Position numbers and translations under genes: made by a program. DNA of 64,000 nt from Strigamia acuminata (lineage: Eukaryota > Arthropoda > Chilopoda > Geophilomorpha > Linotaeniidae). This document shows positions 25,723 to 36,376 of this stretch, piece after piece (the stretch's first letter is position 1; every line of letters begins with the position of its first letter). The stretch is taken from contig OX442321.1 of the NCBI GenBank assembly GCA_949358305.1, positions 7,775,605 through 7,839,604 on the forward strand. Reading direction: 5' to 3'. A model generated the notes under the pieces. That model saw only the letters and a list, made by a program, of their open reading frames with translations. It did not search any database and was not told the origin of the DNA.

Positions 25723-26232
25723 ATGTATGGTAGAAGGGCCAAAAGTGTGCGGAAATGCCTGAAAAACGAGTTTAAAATTTAGGACTGGGTTGCAATTTCG
25801 GAAAAAGTTGAAATGTTCGAAAAAAGTTGCTATGTTTGGGAGTACGTAACTCAAGTATCTGAAGGTGCGAGGTGCTGAAACTTGGTGAGTGTCTTAGGGA
25901 TGAGTCAAGGAAGTGTCAAAAAAAGTTTGGGAGGTTTCCTGTGTATGGTTCTCTTTTTATGGGTGTTTGAAGTCGGGTGCGATTTCGGAAAAATTTGAAA
26001 TGATTTGGGAGTGTGTAACTCAATTATCTGAAGGTGCGAGGTCCTGAAACTTGTTGATTGGGTTAAGGAGGAGTCAAGGAATTTGTAAAAAAAAAGTTTG
26101 GGGCATATTCTGTGCGTGGTTGTTGCACAATTTCAATTCGAAGTTTGGAGTCTAGGCGCAGACCTAAGTCCTAACTTTTAAACTCGTTTTTCAGGCATTT
26201 CCGCACAATTTTGGCTCTTCTACCATACACAT
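25723..26232. mobile_element. Inverted-repeat element (possible MITE)
   Basis: The left end (25723-25790, with GTATGGTAGAAGGGCC and GCGGAAATGCCTGAAAAACG) is the reverse complement of 26162-26232 with few mismatches, giving terminal inverted repeats of about 70 bp. Between them a segment of about 110 bp (starting GCGAGGTGCTGAAACTTGGT) is directly repeated. No transposase frame is present, so it would be non-autonomous. I could not fix a target-site duplication. Confidence 0.55.
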
Positions 26233-26534
26233 TTAAACATTTTCGTTAATTTCCTTAACAAATCAATTTTTCATCATTTCCGCAAACTGTATTACATCTG
26301 TCCATTGTACACAATTCCATAAAAAGCAACACAAGTCCCACTGCAAACAGATACACACAAATTTGTTTTCGTCACATCCGGTTTTTTGTAAAAACACAAA
26401 CAATTTAATGTGTTCGGGACGCGACTAATAACATGAATTAAAAAAAAACTCTCAGTACATTAGAGTTCCTATAATCTTGAGTTAATTTTATGTCTAGATC
26501 CGCCTGATAGCAGCGTATCGTCAATGTTAATTTG

Positions 26535-27490
26535 CAACGTTCAATAAATGATACCTCGATTGATTGGCGCCCCAATTAATTTGCTTTTTTTTACCTGACT
26601 CAACAGACCAAGATCTCTAAAAATGTGTCTTTGCAAAAATCCGCATTGGACCCATATTCTGCAAATACATCAAAGATATCAATAAAATGCACCTGTCTAA
26701 TAAGATCACATTATATGCAGATGGTAGAAATTAAACCATTCGGGTAAGTTATTTTGATTAATCTTTTATAAAAATGTGCATTTTTTTCTTGCTTATTTTG
26801 AGACACAAGCCTTTTCAGCAGCAAAATGGCTGAAAGCAGAGATAATGGTACAAGTAAGGTCTGAACTTGAAAAAGTCTGCAAATTTATTTTGAAAATGTG
26901 GTTTTTACATTACAGTATTAGTAAATGTTAGGATAGTAAATGTTTGGTTTAATGATGTGATGTAGTCGAAAGAGTTTCATGGCTTTGCACATTATTTGAA
27001 ATTGCTGATTGCCGGAATTGTCGAGATGAGTACGATTGTGCTCTATCGAAGTTCATATGAAGATTCATTACACTTACAGTCGAAATAAGCAAAAAATCAT
27101 CTTTATTGACACTTTTTTAGATAGAGAAATTACGGCTGAAAGTTAAGAAATAAATCAAAATGGAACATATATTTTTGTGATAATTAGATCAATAGATAAA
27201 ACAATTAAAGATAAGAAAAGTCCAGCCGTAAATAATACGTAAGGTCCAATTTGCAACGTTCAACAAATGATACCTCGATTGATTGGCGTCCCAATTAATT
27301 TGCTTTTTTTGCCTGACTCAACAGACCAAGATATCTAAAAATGTGTCTTTTGCAAAAATCCGCATTGAACCCATATTCTGTACAGTATATCCTTCAAAGA
27401 TATCAATAAAATGCACCTGTCTAATTAAGATCACAATACATGCAGATGGTAGAAATTAAACCATTCGGGTAAGTTATTTTGATTAATGTT
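26535..27490. repeat. Local duplications downstream of the truncated receptor copy
   Basis: The 230 bases at 26535-26765 (AACGTTCAATAAATGATACC through AGAAATTAAACCATTCGGGT) recur at 27255-27485. The part 26743-27240 copies 21848-22330, the 3' flank of the intact receptor gene (TTTTGAGACACAAGCCTTTT, GCAGCAAAATGGCTGAAAGC). The region is therefore a mosaic of receptor-flank copies. I see no coding exon in it. Confidence 0.75.
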
Positions 27491-27517
27491 TTTAGATAGA
27501 GAAATTACGGCTGAAAG

Positions 27518-28640
27518 TTACAGAAATAAATTAAGAAATGGATTGTATATTTTTGTGATAATCAGTTCAAAAAATCCAACAATTAAATATAAGAAAAATT
27601 CAGCCGTAAATAATATGTAAGATACAATTATTTTGCCAAACGAAACGGGATTGAATGGATTTTCCAAACAGCTTGGCATTTCAGAAAACGTTCGAAGTTT
27701 CTCAACTGTTGCGATTGCATATTGCTTCAGCAATAAAATTCTGTTACATAAATCAAGAGTTAATTGATGTCTGCTAATGAACGTAACTTGAAATTATTTA
27801 CTTGCTATTGAAATAGTCTGTGATCGCAAATGGTTTTGAACTAATTGTTGATGTACATTTTCTGCTGAAGTAACCAGGAGCAACAGTGAAACAGCAAGTG
27901 TTATCAGTAAAACGTTTTGCTGGTCCTAATTCTTGTATCTTTGCAAATTTTTCATTAAATACTGATTTAATCTTCCCTTCTATAGTCTTAACAAGCCCAG
28001 ACTTACAGTTGTATTCTCGTTTCTGTTAAAAATAACTACGGAGTATTTAATAAACTAGAAAAATGAAGAATGCAGCATCACGATACCTGGAAATATTTGT
28101 CTGTATAATCACCGTTCATAAATTTTACAGTCCAATAATCTGTGTTGTCTGTGACTTTAAGTGAAGTATAAGGAATGTCTTTGTTGGTTATTGCAAGAAA
28201 TGAATTTAAAACAGAAATGTAAGTAATCCATAGCAGCAATGCAAGTAAGATGTAGATTATACATGAAACTTTCCATGACTTCAATGAAAAGCTATTGAAG
28301 ATGTCTGAATAAAATTAAAACAAAAAAAATCACTACTAATTAATTGTATGGTAAAGCTATTTTTACTTTGTAAGACAATTGGCCAAAGCAGCAACAACTC
28401 GTTAATGAAATTTTGGAAGGAAGCTACAAAATTCTCTCTTTTTAAAACAATTTCTGCTAATACTTTGACAACAAAAACCATCAAACTGATCGCAAATATG
28501 TACAGCCACATTTCCATATTACACGGCTGCACGTAGAAATCATAATCCCATCTTTGTTGGTCTAATTTCCTGTATACAAGATCGAACTGGATTGTATAAA
28601 ATGATGGTGAGTACTTTACGTACTTTCCTCTCAGTTTTAG
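27518..28640 (-). pseudogene. 5'-truncated ionotropic receptor copy
   Basis: It matches exons 8-11 of the intact receptor: YSPSFYTIQFDLVYRKLD and PCNMEMWLYIFAISLMVF, then LKSWKVSCIIYILLALLLWI, the S2 exon (CCFTVAPGYFSRKCTSTI), and TM4 (YILFTAEFFLYLIVGFFELI). These exons keep open frames and splice sites. Exons 1-7 (signal peptide and most of S1) are missing, because similarity stops near 28640 and switches to the sequence found in the CACYBP intron. It cannot encode a normal receptor and is probably a pseudogene. A fusion transcript with other exons is conceivable but not supported. Confidence 0.75.
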
Positions 28641-28782
28641 AGGTATGTTCGATATTCGACTAGGTTTCTGGTTTCATTGGAGGAAGTGTGTGTATGTTGC
28701 TAGGACAATCCCTAGCAACCTTCACATTGTTTGGTGCAGAAACAAAAAAGCGATTGCCGTATATTGTTATACAGAGACATAC

Positions 28783-28921
28783 TCGACTTCGTGTAGCTTG
28801 ACTGAGAAGCGATTTCAATTCTTCGATATCTTGAGTTAACTATGAAAAGACGATTTCAATAGAACGAATAAAAATACGGTGAATTATTAAATGTTACCTC
28901 CACGGCTCTAGCTGACGACAT
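28783..28921 (-). pseudogene. CACYBP: First two coding exons of CACYBP, orphaned
   Basis: Exon 28898-28921 (MSSARAVE) and exon 28783-28839 (LTQDIEELKSLLSQATRSR) join in frame. They match the N-terminus of calcyclin-binding protein/SIP (human ELQKDLEEVKVLLEKATRKR), the Siah/SCF adaptor. No later CACYBP exon is visible on the minus strand before the receptor fragment at 28640 or down to 25 kb. Either the rest of the gene was lost when receptor sequence arrived in intron 2, or it lies beyond a very long intron. The exons themselves look undamaged. Confidence 0.6.
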
Positions 28922-29080
28922 TATGACGAAGCTATTTATTTTCACCTACGATACAATAAACGTACATTCTCTACCCACAATCCGATCAGATTTTTGCTTC
29001 CGATCGTATTTCCGGTAGAATTTCGTCTACGAAGAAAATTTTATTATTATTATTGTTTTTATTATTAATTTGAATTTCAA

Positions 29081-32000
29081 ATGGAAGACGACAAGGGAGA
29101 TTTAGTCCAAAGATGCAGTAGTATTATCAATTGGCAAATCCAAGCCGAAGAATGGAAAATAAAATGTAAAACAGTTAAGTTGGACGACTGGAGATAGTGG
29201 TTTGGTTAAGTTTAAATTTCGATTGAAAATTCAGAAGGATCATTTTGCCAACAAAGTTTTGGGTTACGTATTTTTGCGGACGCAGAAATATGAATGGGGA
29301 GCAAAGCTGGAGGTCAGTTTTTATTAATTTGTTTGGTCTCTTAACTTTTAATATGTATTTTTAGGATGAAAATACTGAACGTGATTCCATTCTTGTTACT
29401 CAAGAATTTTTTAAACACAGGAGGACGACATTACCCGTAAATAACTTAGGATTTTTCTTCGATTTATTATTGACGATGTTGCAATTTTTTATAGGTTTGC
29501 GCACCAAAACTAATTTATGGAGAAAATAATTCAGTGATGTTTGAAAGCAGTTTAAACTGTTTGGTTGGACCAAACATTCAAGATCCGTTCCAGTTATTTG
29601 ATTGCCCTATTCCAGAAGATGTTGTCAATCTATCGAAAGAAAATGACCACAGGTATCCAAAATATTAATCAAAAAAAAATTTTTTTTTGTCAATTTCTGA
29701 TAGGATTTCTTTTATTGACGACGTGCATCAACTTAAAAAGAAAGTAAAATTTTTTTAATATATTTTTTTTATTGAAAAAATTGAGTAATTTTTTTACCAG
29801 TTTCCATGCACGGTGACATGTGCGATGACACATGTAAGAAAACGTGCAATTGAGGAAAAGTTTCGGCAACTTCACGCTTTAATACTACAATATAAAAAAC
29901 AACAAACAACTCAAAACCGATGCACGCAAACACAATTTCAAAACTCCACCGGAACTCATGATGTAAGCAAATTACAACATTAGAAGTATTCAATACAAAA
30001 AACTTATACAGCCACAACCGTAAATCTAGTTACAAAAACAAAATCAAGTTTGCGATTATTCGCTACAATACGCACAAAAATTTTCTTTCGATTTTGATAT
30101 TGAAATTGTTGTTGGAAAAGGGCTTTTTCGCAGTCACAAGTATTTCATTATATGTATTTAAAAAATGCTATTCAACGCGTTTATTTATTTCTATTGTATT
30201 TTTTAGAGTTTTAATCATGGCGTTTAGTCGTTGGTTTCTTCGCAAATTAACTGCTTTGCCGAAAAGTACCAAACGCATCGTTTTGAATGGAATCGACGCG
30301 GATGAATTTGGTAAAATGCTTAACTGGATGTACACTAACCAACTCGATGTAGATTTGGAGAATATATCTCCCATGCTGAATGTTGCTAATAAACTAGAAA
30401 TGCCGAGTAAATTTATTAACTCAATCGTCTCTCCTCCGTAGTTTTAATTTTAATTATTTCAGCTCTTGGTAAAAAACTGAAAGATATTCTTACGACAATT
30501 ATAATATCCGAAGGGCCATTGTCTGTTGTTAAAAAAGCTGAAAAATTACACGACGAGTTGCTATCAGCGTGTGTCGTCGAGTTATTGCCCAGTAGACTCT
30601 CTCTCCTCCCTCAGTGTGTGGCTTTTCTGCAATACGACACCGAGTCGATCTCGCGTTTATTTTCATCCCAGTATTGCGTCGGAGCAAAGTCGGTTTACGC
30701 CAATTAAAAATTTAATATCGTTTTATTTTATTAGTTAAATTTTTTTTTAGACCGACAGATGTTTTTTCCGTGCTTGTTTCTTGGTTAATACATAACTGGG
30801 ATGCGCAACAACGTGATTTAAATCTGATTTTAAAGCTTCTTGACGTCAAAAGTTTTTCTAACGACGAAATAATCGAATGTTTCGATGCTATAAAAATCTT
30901 AGCTAAATCCGAAGCATCTAAAAAAGCCATTATAACTAGTTTTACGTGCGTCGACCTCGTTTTAATCTATTTTAAATATAAACAATTTTGTTCTAGGATG
31001 TGTCTCGACGAGCAATTTCGAGTTAATGACGATAATATTAGAAGAAACCCAATTAAAAATTTAAGAAACGTCGAGAGCTGTTCGCCAAGACCAACTTCAG
31101 GCATGTTATCGTACGGTGGTGATAAACAAGTGCAGTCGCCAGAATATTCAAATATGAATAAACACGATGAACAAATGAAAACGTCTGCTAATCAGCAAAG
31201 TGGGTTAAGGTCGTATTTTATTCTTGCTGGTGGAATCGACCCTTTTCTGGCGACAAAAAATGAAAACTATGGTTCGAATTTTTTAATTAATTGATTTAAA
31301 ACATTGATTTATATTGATTTCAAGTAGGTAATTGCTTACTTTGTTACAACATCAATGAAAATTCGTGGGGTCTTTTGGATTATATGCCTAGTCCGCGCCA
31401 TCACGGAGCCGCGGCTCTTCTTCACGGATGTCTGTATTACACGGGCGGCTCTAATTCATATGATGGTAACAATTTTGAAGCCACTAATACCGTTTGGTGC
31501 TACGATTGTTTCGAGGGACGTTGGAATACGAAAAATAGTATGATTTGTACACGAGTTTGCCATTCAACAGTGAGTTTAGATGGTTTGCTGTATGCCATAG
31601 GAGGAATGGACAAGTATAAGCAGTAAGACGGTGGAGGTTAAAATTTGTTTTTATTTTTTGAAATTAAATTTTTTTAATATTAAAAGTCTATTGAATTCGA
31701 TCGAATGTTACGACCCCACATCTGACATTTGGACTTATGTAGCATTTCTTGAGCATCCCCGAATGGCAATGAGTACTGCGGTATATCACAAAATGATTTT
31801 AATCTGTGGAGGAATTGGTGAAGAAGTTTCAACTTCGCTTTCACTCGTGCTTAAAACGTGTGAACTTTATGTCCCACAAACAAAAAAGTCGGTAGGACAT
31901 AACTCACTAATAAAAATTAACCTTACAGAGATGTTTTTTCAGGGTTTTGAAAGTGAAACCCCTTCGAATTTCTCGCTGTTTTGCGTGTTTATTAGTGATT

Positions 32001-32430
32001 AATAACCAATTATTTTTGCTGGGTGGAGCAACTGTGAAAGTAGGGAAGAAGCAAAACAAGATTATTAGTATTAAAGATGTCGATGTGTGGAATGAAAGTA
32101 ATAAGGCTTGGGTTTCCGATGATATGTCATTGAAAATTGAAAGACATGACATGTTTTGTGGAGTTGCCGGTAGAATATTTTATTTTAGTCAATGGAAAAT
32201 TTAATTTATAAAAATCAATTTCAGCTGATCGATTTTACGTGATGGGAGGCCAGTCCTCGATAAATAAAGCGACTGTATCGAAGGTTGAATGTTACAATTA
32301 CGTGGAAAATAAACACAAACGGGTTTCTAAAATATCTTCATTGCCACTGGGATTGAGTGGCACGACTGGTATTTTTTTGGATTCTGCACCCTATTTAACG
32401 CTATCAGACATTTTACCGTTCACTGCTTAG
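29081..32430 (+). CDS. BTB-BACK-Kelch protein with a novel N-terminal extension
   Basis: Exons: 29081-29173, 29235-29312, 29365-29436, 29495-29651, about 29704-29743, 29810-29969, 30030-30139, 30207-30406, 30463-30688, 30751-30945, 30997-31271, 31328-31622, 31687-31887, 31943-32169, 32225-32430. From 29810 on all joins are in frame. The BTB domain starts at DIEIVVGKGLFRSHK (HADEFGKML-type end: NGIDADEFGKMLNWMYTNQL). BACK follows (SVLVSWLIHNWDAQQRDLNL), then Kelch repeats (RHHGAAALLHGCLYYTGG, LLYAIGGMDKYK, MILICGGIGEE, LFLLGGATVKVG, FYVMGGQSSINK). Such proteins are usually substrate receptors of CUL3 ligases. The first six exons encode roughly 160-170 residues I do not recognise (YVFLRTQKYEWGAKLEDENT, GENNSVMFESSLNCLVGPN). 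Exons 4, 5 and 6 do not share one frame with the canonical sites I could find, so that part may contain a frame error or a mis-called border. Confidence 0.75.
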
Positions 32431-32566
32431 TGATAAAAAAATGAATGTACAACCTTTGTAATTGTGATTATATTGGGGGGAAAAAAATGAATGTACAACC
32501 TATGTAATTATGATTATACTGGAAAATAAAAATATTTTAAATTGTAAATTGTAAAATGCAGAAAAA

Positions 32567-32592
32567 CCAGAGACCTAAATGTAGGTCTCTGG
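32567..32592. terminator. Hairpin downstream of the Kelch gene
   Basis: CCAGAGACCT and AGGTCTCTGG form a perfect 10-bp stem around an AAATGT loop, 137 bases after the Kelch stop. I see no run of Ts that would suggest a Pol III end. A structural element of the 3' region is possible. The following 32600-32890 is relatively GC-rich and open in two frames, but I recognise nothing in it and do not call a gene. Confidence 0.35.
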
Positions 32593-33059
32593 AAAAACAA
32601 AGGCAACTCCTCACTCATTGACATCAGCCCAGACTGAACCATCCTTCCACCCCCCGCTTTGTCTTTTTACCAATCTACCGCAAAGCGATTCTTGCATTTC
32701 TCCATGCGTCGGGTGTTCGCGAAGGCTCCATGCAACTCCAGGTCAACTGGAGTACAGTATCTTCTGGCAAATGTAAGGAAACGGAATAATCTTTGGCAGT
32801 CTGGTTTTAGTCTGGTAGGAAAGTCCTGCCAAGGAGGCACCTTCCGCTTTCCATTTGGCCAACCGGACGTACCAGGCACTTGATCAAGTCCTCGGGAAAA
32901 TACGGTATAATGTATAAATTTATTTAATTAAAGTTCCAAGGGGCACATTAGTAGCTGTGCAGCAATATAGAACGACGATGTTGAAAGGGGGTTGTTTGTT
33001 TATGTTTGCTATGTTTACACACAGTTCTACGTCAAAAAGAAATTAGCTGTAATTTAAAA

Positions 33060-33460
33060 TTTATCGTCTACGAGCAAAACTTATTGAAAATGAACTGCAG
33101 ATCCAAATAAACGTATCCGAATCTACTGCCCACTCGCAAAATATGTTTGAATCAAAATTCAGTGAAATAAACGTATCAGAATTTAACATCCACGAGCAAA
33201 ACATGTTTGAACTGTAAGTGAAATAAACGTATCAGAATTTATCGCTCAAGTACAAAAGCTGTTTAAATCCGCAATTGAAGATCCCAAAAACGAACCGAAT
33301 TTATCACACACGAGCAATTTCTATTTGAATTTAAACCACGAGTCCAATAAATGTATCCAAATTTATCGCGCACGAGCAAAAACCTATTGAAACCAAACTA
33401 TAGATCCAAAAAACCGTATCCGAACTTATCGCCCACGAGCATACTGTATTTCTTTCATGG
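33060..33460. repeat. Satellite of about 55 bp, isolated block D
   Basis: Seven to eight diverged units of the satellite that flanks the telomere-like arrays (AATTTATCGCCCACGAGC, GATCCAAATAAACGTATCCG). They lie more than 20 kb from the arrays, and no CCTAA array is present here. Confidence 0.75.
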
Positions 33461-33534
33461 GCGACAAATCGGGTCCTTTTCAAAGGATAATCACCAATCA
33501 GTGGAATTTTGACTCCCTAATTCATAGCAACTTA

Positions 33535-33578
33535 GAAATATAGATGGCGCCATAGTTTTCCAATCACAAACTGTCAAT
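33535..33578. repeat. Dispersed repeat R, left half (copy 2)
   Basis: AATATAGATGGCGCCATAG with CCAATCACAAACTGTC matches the left half of repeat R at 12440-12485. Its right half resumes at 34394-34440 (GATCGCTACCGCCATCTAGA). The gap is filled by the fold-back element 33579-34393. Confidence 0.75.
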
Positions 33579-34393
33579 AAGGGGTTTCATTAATTAAGCA
33601 ATTTTGTAATTTTGCAACTTTAGCAATTTTGCACTTTTGGATTTGTCACATGGTATCAGTTCCACCAATCATGTGCATAATTACAAAAACACTAAACAGA
33701 AAAAATACACAAAACACAAAATCAAAGGTAGTTTTGCTATTTTGACAAAATGACAGCAGCCAAGCTCAATCCAAGTGGCCATCACAAATTGTAATTAACA
33801 ATTACGTGCAAAAACAATTATTTAAATAGTCACATGACTTCCTATCCACCATATTGGGTTTTAGTTATATCCAACCAATTTTAAAATGTGATGCAAAAAT
33901 AACTAGTTCTATTTGTGTGATGGAACAAAATTTTTTTTAATAAGGTGCATTTTAATAAATATAAGTTTCACAGATTGCACCAGAGCCATTAATTGAGTTT
34001 CCTAGCTGTTATACAGTCATGGATGCATCAGCATATTGATGATATACAAGGATACAAGTTGGCCACTTAGATAGAGCTTGGATGCCTCCATTTTGTTTTG
34101 ACTTTCACAAGCCTCAAAATCACTTCTTATCAAAATCACAAAAACTACCTTTTAGATGATTTTGGGATTTTGTGTTTGCACTCTCTTGTACTTTAGTGAA
34201 TGTGAATGTGATTGGTAGAACAGATATCACATGGTAATACTCAAAAATCACAAAATTGTCCAGATCACACAATTGCAAAATTGACTAGGTTAATTCAATG
34301 TGATTCCATTTTTTGAGGCATCAAAAAATAATGATTTTGTGATTAATGCAAAATCACAAAATTACAAAATCATTCATATAATGAAACCCCCTT
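33579..34393. mobile_element. Fold-back (long inverted repeat) element inserted in repeat R
   Basis: The ends are AAGGGGTTTCATTA and TAATGAAACCCCCTT. Inward from them the two arms remain inverted-complementary with about 20-25% divergence for roughly 200 bases (left CACATGGTATCAGTTCCACC, right arm ATTGGTAGAACAGATATCAC; left AGCCAAGCTCAATCCAAGTGG, right GCCACTTAGATAGAGCTTGG, quoted on the plus strand). No coding frame is present. It splits a copy of repeat R, so it is younger than that repeat. A target-site duplication is not clear. Confidence 0.8.
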
Positions 34394-34445
34394 CTGATCG
34401 CTACCGCCATCTAGAGACGAATAAATAAACCAATACCATATTGTA

Positions 34446-34510
34446 CCTACACACATAACAGCCTTACATATCTTTATGGTGGCATTCGTTTTAGCCTTAT
34501 TTCACATCAA
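34446..34510 (+). pseudogene. Fragment similar to RNF13 exon 1
   Basis: ACCTACACACATAACAGCCT through TTTAGCCTTATTTCACAT matches RNF13 coding exon 1 at 46560-46625 ([20 protein letters not shown]). The start codon region is replaced by the end of repeat R. A second copy lies at 55060-55127 on the minus strand. It is a non-functional fragment. Confidence 0.7.
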
Positions 34511-34845
34511 AATTTCATCGAAATTTCTGCAATATGAAATACTGGAATAAAAACAAAAATTGTTGCATAAATTCAAGATACACTTCTTGATATTATTATT
34601 ATATATACAATTCCATTCATTTATGTTTTTTAAACTTTTTCCAACTTAATTTTGTGCTAAAAGACGTGCCATCTGCTTTGGAGTTTTGTCCATTGTATTA
34701 TAAATTGCATTTTTCGAGACTTACTTGTTAGTCAAATTTTCCACCCAGCAGAGAAATAGTCCAGTGCAGCGACCCAATGTGAATTTTGTGCATTTCTATA
34801 ATGTTTTGGTCGTTTTTACTGAGATTTTATGACGATGCTATAAAC

Positions 34846-35160
34846 CAGCGGTCGGCAACAGGCGGACCGCGGGAGGTCGAAACTTGGACCGCGGTGACGT
34901 TTTAGCGACGTTTTTCCTTCGGTTTCTTCGGTTTTTCGGTGTTTTTTTTTCTTGTTTTTCCTGTTTTTTTTTTTCGTGTTTTTTAGGTTTTATTGGTATT
35001 TTTTGGGTTGTGTGTGTTTATTGGGGGTTTATTTGGTTTTTAAGTGTTTTTTCCGTTTTCTTAAGTTTTTAGTAAGGTTTATAAGTGTTTATTTTCTGGA
35101 CCTCGATAAAAATTTTTCCATAGTATCCGGATCCCACTTAAAATTACTTGCCTACCCCTG
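34846..35160. mobile_element. hAT-like MITE with 8-bp target duplication
   Basis: The element begins CAGCGGTCGGCAAC and ends TTGCCTACCCCTG; the ends are imperfect inverted repeats of the hAT consensus CAGNGGTNGGCAA. It is flanked by perfect 8-bp direct repeats CTATAAAC at 34838-34845 and 35161-35168, the hAT hallmark. At 315 bp, with a T-rich interior and no transposase, it is non-autonomous. The perfect duplication suggests a fairly recent insertion. Confidence 0.88.
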
Positions 35161-35189
35161 CTATAAACAATACGATACGCTAAACAATA

Positions 35190-35770
35190 ATATGTCACGT
35201 AGGTTCGAATTAAGGTTCGAATCATTCCGAGCAGCAAAATCCGCTTTTTCCCAAGAGTGGTAAGGATAACAGCTATTCATGTACAAGTATGTATATTGAC
35301 GCCCATTAACTTTTGAATAACTAACTCTAGATATATTTCTTTAAGTATATCCACCGGCCCTAACATTATTTCCAAGAAATAAATCATTCTCAGTAGGCGG
35401 ATATTTTGGCCGAATATACCTGTATAACATTTTTAACACAGACTTCAATGTAAGGTAGAATTTAAAAGTAAAGCTAAATTACAATTTAATAGAAATTTAT
35501 TGGAAGGGTCAGAAAATAGGTACTTTATTAATTTTTAATACTGTGGTCAGGACTTTTTTGCTTTGTTGTTTCGTTTTGTTTTGTTGACTGTTTTCATTAA
35601 ATAAAACCTCTAGTTATTAAGCGTTGGCAGCAGCCATTTAATAAAAATTTCAGTCAGTAGCAAATACTACTTGTATACTGGCAATAATCTCTTTTTTTTT
35701 TTACAAAAAAAAGTTTTAAATCTAAATTTTTAAAACTTTTAAATACCGTATACATTATATTCCTTTTTAT
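35190..35770 (+). pseudogene. Ionotropic receptor fragment (exon 6 and intron 6 copy)
   Basis: The stretch with ATCATTCCGAGCAGCAAAATC and GTGGTAAGGATAACAGCTAT, followed by AATAAATCATTCTCAGTAGG, copies receptor exon 6 and most of its next intron (23700-24230, opposite strand). Further partial copies are at 54245-54800. No other receptor exon is attached, so it cannot be functional. Confidence 0.75.
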
Positions 35771-36315
35771 TTTTTCACGTAATTTTATTTCCGGTTATAA
35801 ATAATCGAAAAATGAATCAAATGAATAAAACCTTTAACTTTAATTAACCAGAGACCCGCATGGACGGATCGGATCCTCCAATAAATGTTCATTCAATACG
35901 TATTCACTCGATACATTACAATATTTGCGTGATTCTGTATTACGGCATTTCCGTTACATTTTTGGAATCATTGCAGTGCCGCTAAACATGTTTTACTTAA
36001 ACAAAAAAGAGGAAGATACTTTTTTTTTTAAAGTTTTATGGTTAAAGATTTTATTTAAAGAAAAAATTGTCCATATATTTACTAAATCGTTAAAAATCTG
36101 ACCCAAAATTGGCTTAGGAAATATTACTTTGTTTCATTTAGACTTCCAAACACTAATATTTTATTCTCTTTAATTTTTTTACAATTGAATAAAATAATCT
36201 TTATTTCGGAAAAATAAACTTTTACATTTTTAGACTGATATTGTTGGAATGGCGAACGTTCGCGCGAACGCTTAGTCAACATATACGTAACGTTTACGGT
36301 ACGACTAGCTTCACG

Positions 36316-36338
36316 TATATAAAGAATCTGTTGTCAGT
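36316..36338 (+). promoter_or_regulatory. Core promoter of the LRR gene: TATA box and initiator
   Basis: TATATAAAG at 36316-36324 and TCAGT at 36334-36338 resemble an arthropod TATA box and initiator. The spacing (about 20 bases) is shorter than the usual 30. Both elements are kept in the inverted second copy (TATTTAAAG and TCAGT near 53000). If the start lies at TCAGT, the first useful ATG is 36377 rather than 36341. Confidence 0.5.
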
Positions 36339-36376
36339 ATATGTTACCATTCCCAACTGTGCCGTCAAATCTCAGC

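Noticed and set aside
32600-32890. RNase MRP/P RNA or other structured RNA, because of a GGAAAGTCC-like string
   Set aside because: The motif is at the wrong end and the rest of the conserved layout is not visible.
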